Positions 55,000-64,000 of a DNA stretch of 64,000 nucleotides are shown in pieces (within the stretch, counting starts at the first letter, position 1; the number at the start of each line of letters is the position of its first letter). A program made the position numbers and the translations under genes. Location: assembly GCA_009840165.1 (NCBI GenBank), contig VXOG01000034.1:93093-157092 (forward strand). The letters run 5' to 3'. The notes under the pieces were generated by a model. That model saw nothing but the letters and a program-made list of their open reading frames with translations, ran no database searches and had not been told where the DNA came from. The stretch is from Chloroflexota bacterium (GTDB lineage Bacteria; Chloroflexota; Dehalococcoidia; Lucifugimonadales; UBA3495).

Positions 55000-57549
55000 T
55001 CACGCTTCACGGCGGCGGAGAGCATACCATAACAGGGGGAACCGCACGGCATTCCAGGCGTCGGCGACGTCATTATCGCGATCACCCGCAGGCTCGTCGA
55101 ATGTGCGCCCGGCATAGGTGCTGAGCGTGTAGGCATTCACGATGCGCAGCACCTCCAACCGTTGCTCGGGTAAAGCCTGCAAGACGGTTGCCCCCCACTG
55201 GTGCGGCGTCTGGTGCTGCGCCGGCGCCAACGCGGCGAATCGCCCCATCCGTCGCAACCGACGGTAGGTTGACCGAGCGTCCTTTGGGGTTGCCAGCAAG
55301 AACCGCCAGGCGCTCCAACCGGCCGCCACCAGAATTATCAGGACGGCGCCGATCCCTATTGCCCAGGGCAATGCGGCGCGGACGGTGTTCCACAGCATGG
55401 TCGTTCGGCTTTCAGGCAATGGAATGTCGTCAGCGTTCAACGAGATGTCCGCCTCCTCGCAGTCCTCTTCAATTTCGCAAGGCAAGTCTCCGGAGCCCTC
55501 GGCGCTGGCTCTCAATGCGGCCATCGCCTCCTGCTCTTCCGGCGGCACGATCACCGGGATCTCCCTGCCGGGAGTAGGCTCGAAAGGAATCCACCCGTAA
55601 CCGGGGAAATAGACCTCGGCCCATCCGTGGCTGTGGCGGTCGGACACCAGGTACAGGTTCGAGCCATCGATGAGATTGCCGGTGGTGTAGCCGGTGGTCA
55701 TCCGTGCGGGAATGCCCACGCTGCGCATCAGGACCGTCATCGCCGAACCGAAGTACTCGCTATAGCCTTCTTTGCTCTCGAAGAGGAAGTGGTCAACGCC
55801 ATCGGACCCGAAGGGGGGAGGATCAATAGCCAGATTGTAGGCGATGTTTGTTTTGAGCCAGGATTCGACCGCCTTGGCCTTGTCGTATGGCGTGTCGGCG
55901 TCGGCGGTGATCTCCCGCGCCAACTCCGCGACACGAGGCGGCATATCCTCCGGCAGTTGGGTATAGCGAATCCAGGCCCAGGTTGGATACTCCTGGTCCG
56001 CCAGACGCAGGTCGTCCGGTTCGGCCGATGACACCGAGGCGGTTAGCTGGTACGGGTCACCGGAGGCGGCGTTGCCGCCGGCGGCGCGCACCGACAGGAC
56101 ATCAGGCTCTTCGGGGATTATTTCGCCAATCACGGCGTTGACAACCCGACCATCATCCTCGCGCTCCACTGATTCCAGCTGGAATGAACCGGGAATCGCC
56201 GACGCAATGGAATCATCCGATGCATAAGGGTCGGTGGCGGCTTCATGCCGGACGCCGGCGACCGCCTGGCGCAGCGCCGACGGTAACTCATCGGTCGGCG
56301 CGCCTAGGTAAGGGTCGATAACGTAGCGGGGCGAATCGAAAGTTTCGATGCGGATGTCGCGGTTGGCGCCAACGGTTTGTCCGCCGGCAAAAAGACTGCG
56401 GCTGTCATACTTGGGAATGACTTCAAAGGTGACGTTGAACCGCTCCTGCTCTGGGCTGGGCTGGCTGTAGTCGGGACGCCAACCCGGTTCCCTATGCACC
56501 GTGCCCTCCGACAGCCAACCCTCATGGGTGTAGGTTGGATAGGAACGCGCTTTCCAGTAGAGCGGAACCGCCGAGTTGACCTGAAGCACCGGCGTGTTGG
56601 TGGGATTGATGGTGCCTTGGAAGGCCATCGTATCGCCCCAGATGCGATAGGGCAGGGGCCGCCGGGCCGGCAGGCCGGCAAAGAGTCGGTTGAAGTCCTC
56701 TTCCCAATGGATCAAGGGCGAACGGGTAAAGTTATAGACCGAGTTGGCCGGGCCCCATTGCCCGCCGACCGGTATCAGGAAGGCAATCAGCAGCACTACC
56801 AGGGCCACCAGCGTGGTGTCGCTGGCAGTAAGGATGCCGAGGTGCCCGTCGTACACATGACGGTCCCGGTCCCAGCGTTGCCGCGTGCGGACGGACTGAA
56901 CCCAACCGACCAGCAACAATCCGGTGAACAGGTAAATTCCCAGGTAAACGCTGGCGTTTTCCGGCAGGAAAGTGAGGTTGGACATAATGCCCAGAGACCC
57001 CAGGGCGAACACTCCCCAGAAATTCCGGTACCGGAAGAACACCCACCCGGCGAGGAACCCGGACAGCCAGGCGGCAATCATCAGACCGACGGCAAACGGC
57101 AGCGGGTCAACGCTGATACCCTCGGTTCGCGCAGCCTGAATCCAATCTCCCAAACGCTCGAAAAACTCCGGCGTCGAAGCAATGCGGAGTTCATGGGGAG
57201 GTGATGCGGTCATCTGCCAGATGATGACCCCCGCGCCAATCAACAAACCCACCGGTATCAGCGCGGCGGCCCACAGGCGTACTCGGGTGAGGACCAGGGC
57301 TGTGAACACGGCCAGCAGGATCACCAGCGCGAGGGAAGGTGTTGGAGCCCAATCCGCCACCTCCACAGACCACACCACGATGACCATGTTCAGCGCGAGG
57401 AGACCGGCGGCGATCCAGCCGTCGGGAGGTCGCAAGACATGCGCCAACTGGAGGAAACGCTGGCCCAGCGAACCTGCAATCTTTTGAGTCAGGCCGTCAT
57501 CCGCAGCCGGTTGAGTCAGCGTGGGAGCGGCAGTGGTCACGGTTGCCAT
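55000..57549 (-). CDS. TgpA-type membrane transglutaminase-like protein, catalytic Cys replaced by Ser
   Basis: An 849-residue protein of the DUF3488/TgpA family. About six N-terminal membrane helices (residues ~40-270), a large external domain with the transglutaminase core, one more membrane helix (AIGIGAVLIILVAAGWSAW) and a C-terminal cytoplasmic DUF4129-like part. In the core the usual GYCEYFASAM reads GYSEYFGSAM: the nucleophile position is Ser597 (AGC). The His (HSHGWAEV) and Asp/Glu (WIPFEPTP) are kept. It is the last gene of the moxR-hicBA-DUF58-tgpA run, 7 nt after DUF58. A Ser could mean lost or changed activity. Confidence 0.88.
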   Translation of the reverse strand: MATVTTAAPTLTQPAADDGLTQKIAGSLGQRFLQLAHVLRPPDGWIAAGLLALNMVIVVWSVEVADWAPTPSLALVILLAVFTALVLTRVRLWAAALIPVGLLIGAGVIIWQMTASPPHELRIASTPEFFERLGDWIQAARTEGISVDPLPFAVGLMIAAWLSGFLAGWVFFRYRNFWGVFALGSLGIMSNLTFLPENASVYLGIYLFTGLLLVGWVQSVRTRQRWDRDRHVYDGHLGILTASDTTLVALVVLLIAFLIPVGGQWGPANSVYNFTRSPLIHWEEDFNRLFAGLPARRPLPYRIWGDTMAFQGTINPTNTPVLQVNSAVPLYWKARSYPTYTHEGWLSEGTVHREPGWRPDYSQPSPEQERFNVTFEVIPKYDSRSLFAGGQTVGANRDIRIETFDSPRYVIDPYLGAPTDELPSALRQAVAGVRHEAATDPYASDDSIASAIPGSFQLESVEREDDGRVVNAVIGEIIPEEPDVLSVRAAGGNAASGDPYQLTASVSSAEPDDLRLADQEYPTWAWIRYTQLPEDMPPRVAELAREITADADTPYDKAKAVESWLKTNIAYNLAIDPPPFGSDGVDHFLFESKEGYSEYFGSAMTVLMRSVGIPARMTTGYTTGNLIDGSNLYLVSDRHSHGWAEVYFPGYGWIPFEPTPGREIPVIVPPEEQEAMAALRASAEGSGDLPCEIEEDCEEADISLNADDIPLPESRTTMLWNTVRAALPWAIGIGAVLIILVAAGWSAWRFLLATPKDARSTYRRLRRMGRFAALAPAQHQTPHQWGATVLQALPEQRLEVLRIVNAYTLSTYAGRTFDEPAGDRDNDVADAWNAVRFPLLWYALRRREA

Positions 57550-57556
57550 ACGCTAG

Positions 57557-58861
57557 TCACACCATACTGGGCTCGGCCCGAAGCTCCGCGGCATCGGTTC
57601 GGAGTCCGTCCGCGTCGGTCCTGGGAGCCAACGGACGCGACAGGGCGTGGTTGATGTCATCGCCACGGCGCGCCAGATAAACTGGGACATCATGCTGGGC
57701 CAGATAGTCGGCGGTAATCTGCCCGGTAGTGCCAGTAAGCTGTTCCGCGCCGGCGTCGGCGAAACTGGCAGGATCAACGTAACATACTGCGATATTTACC
57801 CCCTGCCGGCGCATGCCCGCCAGAATAGACACCCACTCCGCCCGGCGAGACGGGGTGATGACCATCAGGGTGTTAAAACCGGAAAGGTGCGGCCGCAAGT
57901 CCTGGAGGAATCTTTCCAGTGGCAGCGCGCCGTCAGAACGCACCCCGGCCAGCGCTTCCATCAAAACCCCCAGCTGTGCCGGCCGACGGTCCGGCCTGAG
58001 TATCCAGGACTCCGCGCCGTTGGCGGCCAGACCTGCGGGGGTGCCGGTTTCGTCCCAGTGCCGCACCAGGGACGCGGCGACGGTAACGGCAAGCTCTTCC
58101 GTGTTATCGGGCGGCTCCCCCAAGTGGGAGCGGCGCTCCATATCGAGCACGGCCCAGGCCTGGGCGGAAACGCCGATGTCAAACTCCTTGACCATGAGAC
58201 GATTCATGCGGGCGGTGTACGGCCAATGTATGCGACGCAAGCTGTCGCCGTGAGCATAGTCCCGAACGGTGGACGATTCCGGCGTGATCGCCGGGGTGCG
58301 GCGGGAGAAAACGCTGTCGCTGGGCAGGTTGGCGAATCGTTGGTCCAAGTCGGGCAGGGGCACTGTCCGCGGAAGGACGGTGAACGCCTGGCCATCTAGG
58401 AAGGTTCGGGTCAAGCGGAAAAGCCCGAAAGGGTCGCGAGCCGTGATGCGTAACCGGCCGGTACGATAAATGCCCCGACGGGAAAGATAGGTTGCGATTC
58501 GGAAGGAACGTAACTGCCCCTTGATGAGTGCCACGGTGCGTCCGCCGGGCTGCGGCAGGTCCGTGTCTTCAACGATCTCCAGCCAGGATTTGGGCATCCT
58601 GGTACGGTTGACTAGCTGGATCTGGCCGTCCAGATACTCCCCGATATGGCCGCGGGTGCCAACGCGAAACAGGCGTACCTCCAGACCGCGCAGGTTCAGC
58701 CACGCCCACCCATAGCCGATGCATACGAGAGCGACCAGGGTGAACAGCAGTCGGTAAAAGAACGGAAAGCCGGTGCCCAGAGCATAGAAAAGCACGGCCA
58801 GGATCAGCAGGCCGAAAAATATCTTGCGCCGGTGCTGGCTGATTGCTCGTCTGATCATCAT
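57557..58861 (-). CDS. DUF58 family protein
   Basis: A 434-residue DUF58 protein with two N-terminal membrane helices (FFGLLILAVLFYALGTGFPFFYRLLFTLVALVCIGYGWAWL), a beta region with RRGIYRTGRLRITARDPFGLF, and the family motif RDYAHGDSLRRIHWPYTAR followed by a VWA-like domain (WAVLDMERRSH; VITPSRRAEW). It lies between the MoxR ATPase and the transglutaminase as in many bacteria; the family is thought to act with MoxR chaperones. ATG 58861 or 58858 are both possible; it starts 8 nt after the hicA stop. Confidence 0.92.
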   Translation of the reverse strand: MMIRRAISQHRRKIFFGLLILAVLFYALGTGFPFFYRLLFTLVALVCIGYGWAWLNLRGLEVRLFRVGTRGHIGEYLDGQIQLVNRTRMPKSWLEIVEDTDLPQPGGRTVALIKGQLRSFRIATYLSRRGIYRTGRLRITARDPFGLFRLTRTFLDGQAFTVLPRTVPLPDLDQRFANLPSDSVFSRRTPAITPESSTVRDYAHGDSLRRIHWPYTARMNRLMVKEFDIGVSAQAWAVLDMERRSHLGEPPDNTEELAVTVAASLVRHWDETGTPAGLAANGAESWILRPDRRPAQLGVLMEALAGVRSDGALPLERFLQDLRPHLSGFNTLMVITPSRRAEWVSILAGMRRQGVNIAVCYVDPASFADAGAEQLTGTTGQITADYLAQHDVPVYLARRGDDINHALSRPLAPRTDADGLRTDAAELRAEPSMV

Positions 58862-58869
58862 CGGATGTG

Positions 58870-59148
58870 TCAGTTGGTCCAGAATTCGGGATTGGTGAAG
58901 CGTTCCGGTATTTCACCGTTCATGGCTCCCCGGAATTCATCAATAGTCATTCGTAGCTGATGGGTGATAATGTCGCCCATCAATTCGGCTCTGATTTCCT
59001 TGTTGCCAAACGATACGTGGACGTGGGTACGCAAACCTAGTCCGGGATGGCGGTAACGCCAGTGGTCGTTATGGACAGTTTCGATAAATCCCATTTGAAG
59101 CAGCACATGACGCAACCTGCGGGGACGAACATTGGCAAATCGCGGCAT
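58870..59148 (-). CDS. HicA-family toxin
   Basis: A 92-residue HicA/YcfA-type protein: MPRFANVRPRRLRHVLLQMGFIETVHNDHWRYRHPGLG...VHVSFGNKEIRAELMGDIITHQLRMTIDEFRGAM. It fits the small dsRNA-binding-like fold with the active-site His in the DHWRYRHP stretch. HicA toxins cleave mRNA. Here it follows its antitoxin with a 1-nt overlap (TGATG), inside the moxR-DUF58-tgpA operon. Confidence 0.85.
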   Translation of the reverse strand: MPRFANVRPRRLRHVLLQMGFIETVHNDHWRYRHPGLGLRTHVHVSFGNKEIRAELMGDIITHQLRMTIDEFRGAMNGEIPERFTNPEFWTN

Positions 59149-59456
59149 CAGACGCTGGCCGGCTCTTTGGCCGGGATTGTTACCTGATGAACCTCATAGT
59201 CAATGCCCTCGTCAGAAAGTTCTTGCATCACGCTCGCCATTTCTGCGGCGGCTTCCTCAAAGTCAGCCAGACTAACGCCATCATCCCAAGGATAGTGGAT
59301 GACGTCTGTCATGGCCGAGATGATGTCTGCCAAAGCTTTCTCCTCGGTCTCGCCATGTCCCCAAACACCCACAACATACGAGCACCAGCAGGAGTAAGAA
59401 ATAGAACCATCGGAAAGGGGGCCTGCCCAAACAATAACGTCGAAGGTGTGCATCAT
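59148..59456 (-). CDS. HicB-like antitoxin
   Basis: A ~102-residue HicB-like protein (FDVIVWAGPLSDGSISYSCWCSYVVGVWGHGETEEKALADIISAMTDVI...), a partial RNase-H fold with an extended acidic C-terminal helix. ATG 59456 or 59453; GAGG fits the second at 7-nt spacing. It starts 65 nt after the moxR stop. The antitoxin-first order is the reverse of classic hicAB but common in this subtype. Confidence 0.8.
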   Translation of the reverse strand: MMHTFDVIVWAGPLSDGSISYSCWCSYVVGVWGHGETEEKALADIISAMTDVIHYPWDDGVSLADFEEAAAEMASVMQELSDEGIDYEVHQVTIPAKEPASV

Positions 59457-59521
59457 CAAGCCTCGTGGAAACGGTAGGGTCACTGTCATTTCCTGAGTTG
59501 GGACTTAGCAGTTATTCCGCT

Positions 59522-60508
<987 letters not shown>

Positions 60509-60542
60509 TGGTCTATACCTGTCATATCACGTGATTATGTGC

Positions 60543-60551
60543 AGTTTAGCA
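60543..60551 (-). promoter_or_regulatory. Extended -10 promoter of the moxR operon
   Basis: TGCTAAACT on the minus strand, predicted start near 60536, leader ~28 nt before the moxR ATG. Differs by one base from the TGCTAAAAT seen at other genes. Confidence 0.5.
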
Positions 60552-60602
60552 TAGGATTCCCGTCGTGGAACCCACCGAATCGTTACGCAGTGCCCAAGCT
60601 CG

Positions 60603-60628
60603 GTTTATCCTGAGCCTGTCGAAGAATC
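60603..60628. repeat. TCGAAGGA-type dispersed repeat
   Basis: TTTATCCTGAGCCTGTCGAA followed by GAATC; the changed last bases (GAATC instead of GGATG) show this is a degraded copy. Confidence 0.7.
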
Positions 60629-60649
60629 AAACGCCCCCTTTCACCGAGC

Positions 60650-61378
60650 TTAGCGATTGCGGAGGCCTGGCAACCCCAGTTTCCGTTCGGTGCCGTTGGC
60701 GATGCGCCTGATGTTGTCCCGGTGCTGCCAGATGATGAGCCCGCCGCCCAGGAAAGCGTACAGAGTGTAGAGCTGGTGATGTCCGACTATGAAGGTCAGC
60801 GCGAGGCTTATCAAAGCGACGGCCAAGGTGCCGACTATGCTGCCCAACGACAGAATTCGAGTTGATAGCGTAACCACGAGGAACAGGGCTCCGCCGGCCG
60901 CAGCGACCCAGGGCGCCATCACCGAAAGCCCTCCGAATCCGGGCATAATGCCGCGCCCGCCGCGGAACCCCAGGTACACGGGCCAGTTATGCCCGCACAG
61001 CGCAACCAGCGCCGCTGCAACCTCGACCTCGACAGCCCCGGTAACGCTGCGGGCCAGCAGTACCATCAGGATTCCCTTGCCGGCGTCCAGCACAAACACC
61101 AGCGTTGCGGCCTTGCCGCCAGCCGTGCGCAGAATGTTAGACATTCCCGTGCGTCCACTTCCGAAATCCCTGATGTCTTCGCCCATTGCCAGGTTCACGA
61201 ACATATAGCCCCACGACAGCGAACCCGCAAGATACGCCAGCGTGCAGACGGCGGCGAATTTGACGGGAACCGATAACTGGGGAGCGAACACCAGCAGCAG
61301 AACCCCGGCCGCACACAGCAGGGGCGTCACCGTGAGCATCGCCCACGTTGCGGGGCTGGCCTGGCGGACCGGATTCAT
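60650..61378 (-). CDS. plsY: PlsY-like acyl-phosphate glycerol-3-phosphate acyltransferase, variant motifs
   Basis: A 242-residue membrane protein with about six to seven helices. The PlsY motifs are recognisable but changed: GSGNxGATN appears as GSGRTGMSNILRTAG, GHNWPVYLGF is kept, and the usual GGKGVAT reads GGRGIMPGF. PlsY uses acyl-phosphate to acylate glycerol-3-phosphate in phospholipid synthesis. The changes could mean a divergent substrate or activity. Its start overlaps the der stop by 4 nt (ATGA), so it is translated with der. Confidence 0.8.
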   Translation of the reverse strand: MNPVRQASPATWAMLTVTPLLCAAGVLLLVFAPQLSVPVKFAAVCTLAYLAGSLSWGYMFVNLAMGEDIRDFGSGRTGMSNILRTAGGKAATLVFVLDAGKGILMVLLARSVTGAVEVEVAAALVALCGHNWPVYLGFRGGRGIMPGFGGLSVMAPWVAAAGGALFLVVTLSTRILSLGSIVGTLAVALISLALTFIVGHHQLYTLYAFLGGGLIIWQHRDNIRRIANGTERKLGLPGLRNR

Positions 61379-62931
61379 CGTGCGGCGTTGGTCCGGCGAG
61401 ACCCCCGACTTCGGATTCCCGAGCGTGGAGCGCGTTCGTCGCGGTCGGGTCTGAAGATCAAACGCAGATGGGTGCGGTCAAAACCAAACCGGTCGCGTAT
61501 CTGATTCTCCAGGTAACGCCGGTACGAGAAATGCACCAGCTTGGGGTCGTTCACGCTGATGGCGAAGGTCGGCGGGTTGACGCCCACCTGGCGTATCCGG
61601 CGGATGCGCAGGCGGTTCCGTATATTGCCCCGTTGTGATGGCGGCGTATGGGTGGATACTGCGTCGGCCAACAGGTACTGCAACTCACGGAAAGGCACCC
61701 GTTTCTGGCGCTCCTGCCAGAGAGACAACGCCGTATCCAGCAAATCCTCTATGCCCTCGCCGGTCAGCGCGGAAGTGAAGCACACGGGCACGTAGGACAT
61801 GAAGTGCAGGCGTTCCTGGACGCGGTGGAGGACGCGCTCCATTCGGAAACGGTTTCGGTTCACCAGGTCCCACTTGTTCACCACCACGATCAGGCCGCGG
61901 CTGGTATCCCAGGCCAGGCCGGCGATGTGAGCATCCTGGGCGGTTGCGATCTCGGTAGCGTCGGTGATCAGGAGCGTGATGTCGCTACGGCGCACCGCGT
62001 TGACCGCCCGCAGCACGCTGTATCGCTCGATGCCACGTTCCACTTGCCCGGGCCGGCGGATCCCCGCCGTGTCCACCAGAGTGATGAGGTGGTTCTTGTA
62101 TTCAACCTCGGTGTCCAGCGCGTCGCGGGTGGTTCCGGCCACTGGACTGACGATGCTGCGCTCCTCGCCGATGATTGTGTTGGTGAGCAGCGACTTGCCA
62201 ACGTTGGTGCGCCCCACGATGGCGAGACGCATTTCCGTAGGCGGCGCGGGAATGTCTTCCTCGTCCGCGGCGTCTTCTCCTGCATCCTCCCAACCTTCAA
62301 CGGGTTCGTCCGCAAGGTCGTTTTCGTAATCCCACAGGTCAACGAATTCGGGAGCCGGCAACAACTCGACGACGCGGTCCAGCAGGTCGTAGATGCCGTA
62401 GTTATGGTAGGCGGATATAAACGCCGTGTCAGTCATGCCGAGAGCGTAGAACTCGCTGGCCGCCAGCTCGCGGTTGTCGTTGTCCACCTTGTTGACCGCC
62501 AGGATTACGGGCTTATCGGTGCGCCGCAATCGCTGGGCCACGGCCTCGTCGGTGGCGGTGAGGCCCTGGATGGCGTCGGTGATGAACACGATGAGATCGG
62601 CGGCGCCCATGGCCATGTCGGCCTGCTGCTGCACACGCTGGGGTATATTGCCCTCCGGGTCGTCTTCCAACCCGCCGGTATCCACCAACAGGAAAGGCCG
62701 GCCTTTCCAGGAAGCGCGGGAGATCAGGCGGTCGCGGGTGGTGCCGGCGACCTCGGACACGATGGCGTGCCGCCGGGAAAGTACCCGGTTGAACAACGAA
62801 GACTTGCCCACGTTGGGCCGGCCGATGATGGCAACCATCGGCGTCGCATCGCTGACTGCCCTGCGTTCCGCCGGCGCAGAGGGGAGTTCGTCCTCCGGTT
62901 CAACTATCGTCGTGTTATCAATCGTCGTCAT
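61375..62931 (-). CDS. der: Tandem-GTPase Der (EngA)
   Basis: Double-GTPase needed for 50S ribosome assembly. GTPase 1 has GRPNVGKSSLF, GTTRDR, DTGG and NKVD; GTPase 2 has GRTNVGKSLL, GTTRDALD, DTAG and NKWD; a C-terminal KH-like domain follows. Between the two is a ~40-residue acidic linker (DYENDLADEPVEGWEDAGED...), longer than usual. Note the GTPase 2 P-loop has GRTNVGKS rather than GRPNVGKS. Start ATG 62931; the frame upstream is not supported. First gene of the der-plsY pair. Confidence 0.95.
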   Translation of the reverse strand: MTTIDNTTIVEPEDELPSAPAERRAVSDATPMVAIIGRPNVGKSSLFNRVLSRRHAIVSEVAGTTRDRLISRASWKGRPFLLVDTGGLEDDPEGNIPQRVQQQADMAMGAADLIVFITDAIQGLTATDEAVAQRLRRTDKPVILAVNKVDNDNRELAASEFYALGMTDTAFISAYHNYGIYDLLDRVVELLPAPEFVDLWDYENDLADEPVEGWEDAGEDAADEEDIPAPPTEMRLAIVGRTNVGKSLLTNTIIGEERSIVSPVAGTTRDALDTEVEYKNHLITLVDTAGIRRPGQVERGIERYSVLRAVNAVRRSDITLLITDATEIATAQDAHIAGLAWDTSRGLIVVVNKWDLVNRNRFRMERVLHRVQERLHFMSYVPVCFTSALTGEGIEDLLDTALSLWQERQKRVPFRELQYLLADAVSTHTPPSQRGNIRNRLRIRRIRQVGVNPPTFAISVNDPKLVHFSYRRYLENQIRDRFGFDRTHLRLIFRPDRDERAPRSGIRSRGSRRTNAAR

Positions 62932-63047
62932 AATCAGTGGTGAAGAAGTAGGGCGAATAGCTCGGCTACACGCCGGCCTTTGGCGCGGATAACCTACTAT
63001 TGCCAACTATGCCAGTCAAGTATAACGCAAGGTTCACCAGGGCCTTC

Positions 63048-63881
63048 TTAAAGTCCTTTCGCCCGCGGGTGGTCCGCAACGTTGTTTTCCGTCCGGAACG
63101 GACCCCAGTCGCGCGGGATGTTGAGCAGCCGGTCTTCCAGGTTATCCACGCTGCTCTGACCGCAATAGGCCATGGCACGGTTGAACTCCTCGCGCAGGAT
63201 TTCAAGCACGTGATGGACACCTTCGGCGCCGTTCACCGCGAGGCCCCAGAACAGGGGCCGCCCAACGGCCACCGCAGTTGCGCCGAGGGCCAGCGCCTTG
63301 AGCACGTCGCTGCCGCGGCGAACGCCGGAATCGACGTACACCTCCACTCGCCCCTTCGTAGCGGCGACGACCTCCGGCACCATCTCGATGCTGGACATGG
63401 TATCGTCAAAACGCCGGCCGCCATGGGTGGAAACCATGATCGCGTTCACGCCATGCTCCACGGCCATGCGGGCATCTTCGGCGACGCGAACTCCCTTCAT
63501 CACCAGCGGCAGATCAGTCAGGCTCCGCAGCCATTCCAGCTCGCGCCACGTGAGCGGCGGGCACTGCGGCATTTCCCATTCCGTCGAACCCTCGCCGGCC
63601 ATCGCCGCCGTAGCGGGGTTTTCCTGCGGGCGGAAGTTGCCGTATTCGCCCGGGCGCTCATACCGGTTGCGGATGTCGCGTTCCTTGGGAGTGGGAATAG
63701 GAGCATCAACGGTGAGCACGATAGCCTTGAAACCGGCCGCTTCGGCGCGTTTCACCAGGTTCTCGGTCAGGTCATAACCACGATGAGACAGCTGGAACCA
63801 CAGTGGCCCCGTCGCCGCCTCGGCGATTTCCTCCATGCTGCAATTGGAAGAGGTACTGCACATCATCAGGGTACCCGACAT
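63048..63881 (-). CDS. FMN-dependent alpha-hydroxy-acid dehydrogenase, 5' end damaged or missing
   Basis: C-terminal ~80% of a lactate/glycolate-oxidase-family protein. Visible: LWFQLSHRG, VDAPIPTPKERDIRN, the FMN-phosphate and catalytic region VMKGVRVAEDARMAVEHGVNAIMVSTHGGRRFDDT and VYVDSGVRRGSDVLKALALGATAVAVGRPLFWGL. The catalytic His is in STHGGR. The real start lies beyond 63881: the frame runs upstream as ...RGAG before MSGTLMM, but that sequence (63890-64000) is low-quality. It may oxidise lactate or glycolate; glycolate oxidation would supply glyoxylate to malate synthase. Confidence 0.85.
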   Translation of the reverse strand: MSGTLMMCSTSSNCSMEEIAEAATGPLWFQLSHRGYDLTENLVKRAEAAGFKAIVLTVDAPIPTPKERDIRNRYERPGEYGNFRPQENPATAAMAGEGSTEWEMPQCPPLTWRELEWLRSLTDLPLVMKGVRVAEDARMAVEHGVNAIMVSTHGGRRFDDTMSSIEMVPEVVAATKGRVEVYVDSGVRRGSDVLKALALGATAVAVGRPLFWGLAVNGAEGVHHVLEILREEFNRAMAYCGQSSVDNLEDRLLNIPRDWGPFRTENNVADHPRAKGL

Positions 63882-63889
63882 GCCGGCCC

Positions 63890-64000
63890 CGCGGGGCGGG
63901 GCCCGCGCCCCCGCCGGGGGGGGGGTGGGGTGGGGGTGGTGGGGGGAGCTCTAAACCGGCAAGCTGTTTGAGGTCCCCAAAAAGGGGGTGGAAAAAATCC
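63890..64000. other. Low-quality contig end
   Basis: Contains a G run of about ten, repeated GGTGGGG blocks and CCCCAAAAAGGGGG, and destroys the expected 5' coding sequence of the flavoenzyme gene. It looks like assembly noise at a contig end. Confidence 0.7.

Overview
The window reads as bacterial chromosome from a GC-rich member of the Chloroflexota (most likely a Dehalococcoidia/SAR202-type lineage). This assignment is inferred from gene content and style, not from a marker tree: infC-rpmI-rplT next to pheT, paired DUF1800/DUF1501 genes, a branched-chain-type ABC operon, EtfBA, an FMN alpha-hydroxy-acid dehydrogenase, a MoxR/DUF58/transglutaminase operon, and very many short dispersed hairpin repeats. 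The last ~110 bases look like a low-quality contig end.

Layout. 1-4.7 kb: 3' end of pheT, a His-rich moeA, an acidic-tailed small protein, then infC-rpmI-rplT behind a textbook promoter; infC appears to start at AUA. 4.7-14.8 kb: lipoprotein and M20 peptidase, PAC2 protein, a duplicated alpha/beta-barrel protein, an acyl-CoA-dehydrogenase-like flavoprotein, DUF1800-DUF1501-NHL, and an anchored two-repeat surface protein. 14.8-21.7 kb: livKHMGF-type transporter operon on the minus strand, whose binding protein is a fused tandem duplicate and whose LivH is enlarged. 21.9-25.6 kb: tRNA-Asn, HAS-barrel protein plus HerA ATPase, panC.

25.6-28.8 kb is a toxin-antitoxin island: a HicB-like protein with a truncated HicA remnant, a BrnT-like toxin whose CopG-type antitoxin is fused to a class III nucleotidyl-cyclase-like domain, an unexplained block bounded by a perfect 14-bp inverted repeat, and a DUF104/PIN pair. 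The antitoxin-cyclase fusion is the strongest candidate here for an undescribed system.

28.8-46.3 kb: aldehyde dehydrogenase, lipoprotein serine protease, Fic protein with a repeated operator, DUF2203, trmI, acuC-like deacetylase, mobA, rsmG, eno (unusual active-site residues), a frameshifted secreted protein, bicupin, thioesterase, PEPCK-like protein, malate synthase, Uma2 nuclease, 5'-3' exonuclease. 46.3-51.3 kb: TPR protein and an accessory stretch with a DNA methyltransferase-HNH fusion followed by small unknown genes. 51.5-64 kb: etfBA, DUF1330, ogt, the moxR-hicBA-DUF58-tgpA operon (a HicBA module inside it, and a transglutaminase with Ser in place of Cys), plsY, der, and a partial alpha-hydroxy-acid dehydrogenase.

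Recurring signals: extended -10 promoters of the form TGN-TANNNT (often exactly TGCTAAAAT) precede many genes; at four genes (moeA, trmI, mobA, the methyltransferase) the -10 box sits 6-8 nt before the ATG, so their mRNAs are probably leaderless. Several hairpin repeat families sit between genes, and many genes in a run overlap by 1 or 4 nt.
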